DNA of 5,957 bases, from NCBI GenBank assembly GCA_020058315.1, contig JAGVEK010000376.1, positions 1 to 5,957 on the forward strand, written 5' to 3'. Shown here piece after piece: positions 4,910 to 5,957 of this stretch; position 1 is the stretch's first letter; every line of letters begins with the position of its first letter. Origin of the DNA: Candidatus Zixiibacteriota bacterium (GTDB lineage: Bacteria > Zixibacteria > MSB-5A5 > WJJR01). Under the pieces are notes generated by a model. That model ran no database searches and was not told the DNA's origin. It saw only the letters and a list, made by a program, of their open reading frames with translations. Position numbers and translations under genes: made by a program.

Positions 4910-5957
4910 ATGACAGGCTCGAAAGGTCATTGGAGGACAACAGCCGCCCGCCGTGGCGGGCTGCTGATGACATTGGTGGCACTTCAGGCTGGTGTCGCGA
5001 TTGCTCAATCGCAGGCGCCCGACCCCATCGTGATTGGCGCGGTTATTTCAGTTTCCGGTCGTGACTCAGCTTTCGGAGAGGAATGCCTCGCCGGACTGAG
5101 GATGGCCGTTGGCGAGGCCAATGCGGAGAGCGGGGTCGCCAATCACCCGATCTCACTCGAAGTCTACGACGACCGGTCTGATCCGATCCTGGCTGCCGAG
5201 GGCATCCGCGTGCTGATGAAGCAATACCGTCCGCTGGCGATCGTGGGATCAAACACGTCGATGGTCACCTCGGCCGCCGCAGTTGCCGCGCAGAATCTTG
5301 GTGTGCCGCTCGTTGTGCCCGAAGCGACGAATCCGGCCATAACAGCCATCGGTGACTGCATTTACCGTGTGTGTTTCGTCGATCCGGACATGGCCAATGC
5401 CCTCGCAACTTTCTCTTATCAGCGCCTCGGTGTCCGCAAGGTGGCCATTCTGATGGAGGAAAATCACGATTACACCGTGTCGCTGACGCGGTATTTCAGC
5501 CGTCGATTCAAGGAGTTGGGCGGTGAAGTCGTTCTCCAACTGGGATACAACCCCGGCCAGACACAGTTTGGCGATGCTCTGAAACTTGCCCGCGAACGCA
5601 AGACGGATGCAATCCTCGTATCCGGCTTCTATCCCGAGGCCGCCGCCATTCTCGAGGGCGCTAAGGCCATGAATCTCGATGTGGTTTTCCTCGGCGGTGA
5701 TGCCTGGGAGTCCGATGGCTTCTTCGCGATGGCTGGCGATGCCGTTACAGACAAATCCCGCATCTTCGTTGCGTCGCATTTTTCCCCTGACATCGAACGC
5801 GTCAAAGTGAGGGGATTTGTGACCCTTTTTGAGCAGCAATTCAAACGACGGCCGAACACGTCGTCCGCCCTTGGTTATGATGCCATGGGTGTCATCCTCG
5901 ATGCCGTAGCTGCCGCCAGCTCCCTGACTCAGATGGGTGTCAAAGCATCGCTGCTTA
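4910..5957 (+). CDS. periplasmic ligand-binding protein of ABC transporter (LivK / Peripla_BP_6 type), 3'-truncated
   Basis: Extracytoplasmic solute-binding protein of the branched-chain amino-acid / amide type, 349 residues visible, running off the right edge. A signal peptide covers residues 1-32: positive region with Arg9, Arg14 and Arg15, hydrophobic core LLMTLVALQAGVAI, and probable cleavage after AIA, before QSQAP. There is no lipobox Cys, so a soluble periplasmic protein is expected. The mature part starts with the family strand PIVIGAVISVSG (39-50), then VYDDRSDP (85-92), IVGSNTSMVTSAAA (111-124), VPLVVPEATNPA (132-143) and FVDPDMANALA (156-166), which form the first lobe and ligand cleft. 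KVAILMEE (177-184) opens the second lobe. LGYDAMGVILDAVAAA (321-336) is typical of the C-terminal part, so perhaps 40-60 residues are missing. Permease and ATPase genes may follow beyond the edge. Leucine-like ligands are the family norm, but the true ligand is unknown. Confidence 0.88.
   Translation, partial: MTGSKGHWRTTAARRGGLLMTLVALQAGVAIAQSQAPDPIVIGAVISVSGRDSAFGEECLAGLRMAVGEANAESGVANHPISLEVYDDRSDPILAAEGIRVLMKQYRPLAIVGSNTSMVTSAAAVAAQNLGVPLVVPEATNPAITAIGDCIYRVCFVDPDMANALATFSYQRLGVRKVAILMEENHDYTVSLTRYFSRRFKELGGEVVLQLGYNPGQTQFGDALKLARERKTDAILVSGFYPEAAAILEGAKAMNLDVVFLGGDAWESDGFFAMAGDAVTDKSRIFVASHFSPDIERVKVRGFVTLFEQQFKRRPNTSSALGYDAMGVILDAVAAASSLTQMGVKASLL

Noticed and set aside
4922..4975. Twin-arginine (Tat) signal in the binding protein
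   Set aside because: Arg14-Arg15 are present, but the following Gly-Gly-Leu-Leu lacks the usual Phe-Leu-Lys pattern. A Sec signal with AIA cleavage explains the region better.
5249..5839. 196-codon - strand frame at the right end
   Set aside because: It is antisense to the binding-protein frame, which has a signal peptide, ribosome site and family motifs.

Overview
The window comes from a bacterial chromosome of moderately high G+C (roughly 58-60 % judged by eye). It carries four protein genes, all on the + strand. No RNA gene, CRISPR array or intact mobile element is visible. Gene content (a large secreted M14-type peptidase, a stand-alone receiver protein, an Eis-type acetyltransferase, and a periplasmic amino-acid-type binding protein with a Sec-like signal peptide) suggests a diderm environmental bacterium. 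The exact phylum cannot be read from the sequence. An FCB-superphylum or related uncultured lineage is a guess, not a result.

Layout. Positions 2-2428 hold the 3' part of a zinc metallopeptidase gene of the M14 carboxypeptidase superfamily. Its true start lies upstream of the window, because two of the three zinc ligands are encoded before the first in-frame ATG. Positions 2429-2677 form a gap with a 10-bp perfect inverted repeat enclosing a smaller hairpin. Positions 2678-3154 encode a receiver-only response regulator with a 40-residue tail of no recognisable domain. Positions 3155-3339 are a short gap with a weak promoter-like pair. Positions 3340-4560 encode a complete Eis-family GNAT N-acetyltransferase, with general-acid tyrosine and C-terminal phenylalanine in the places the family needs. 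Positions 4561-4909 are a 349-base gap with several inverted repeats. Positions 4910-5957 encode the start of an exported periplasmic-binding protein of the LivK / Peripla_BP_6 type, which runs off the right edge.

The four genes do not form an obvious pathway, and the gaps of about 185-350 bases argue against one tight operon. The peptidase would release amino acids or short peptides outside the cytoplasm, and the binding protein could take up amino-acid-like ligands, but this link is only inference. The regulator and the acetyltransferase are neighbours without visible evidence of co-function. No convincing new multi-gene system was found. The most useful leads are the structured leader before the binding-protein gene, the structured gap after the peptidase gene, and the abrupt end of the receiver domain at a hairpin.
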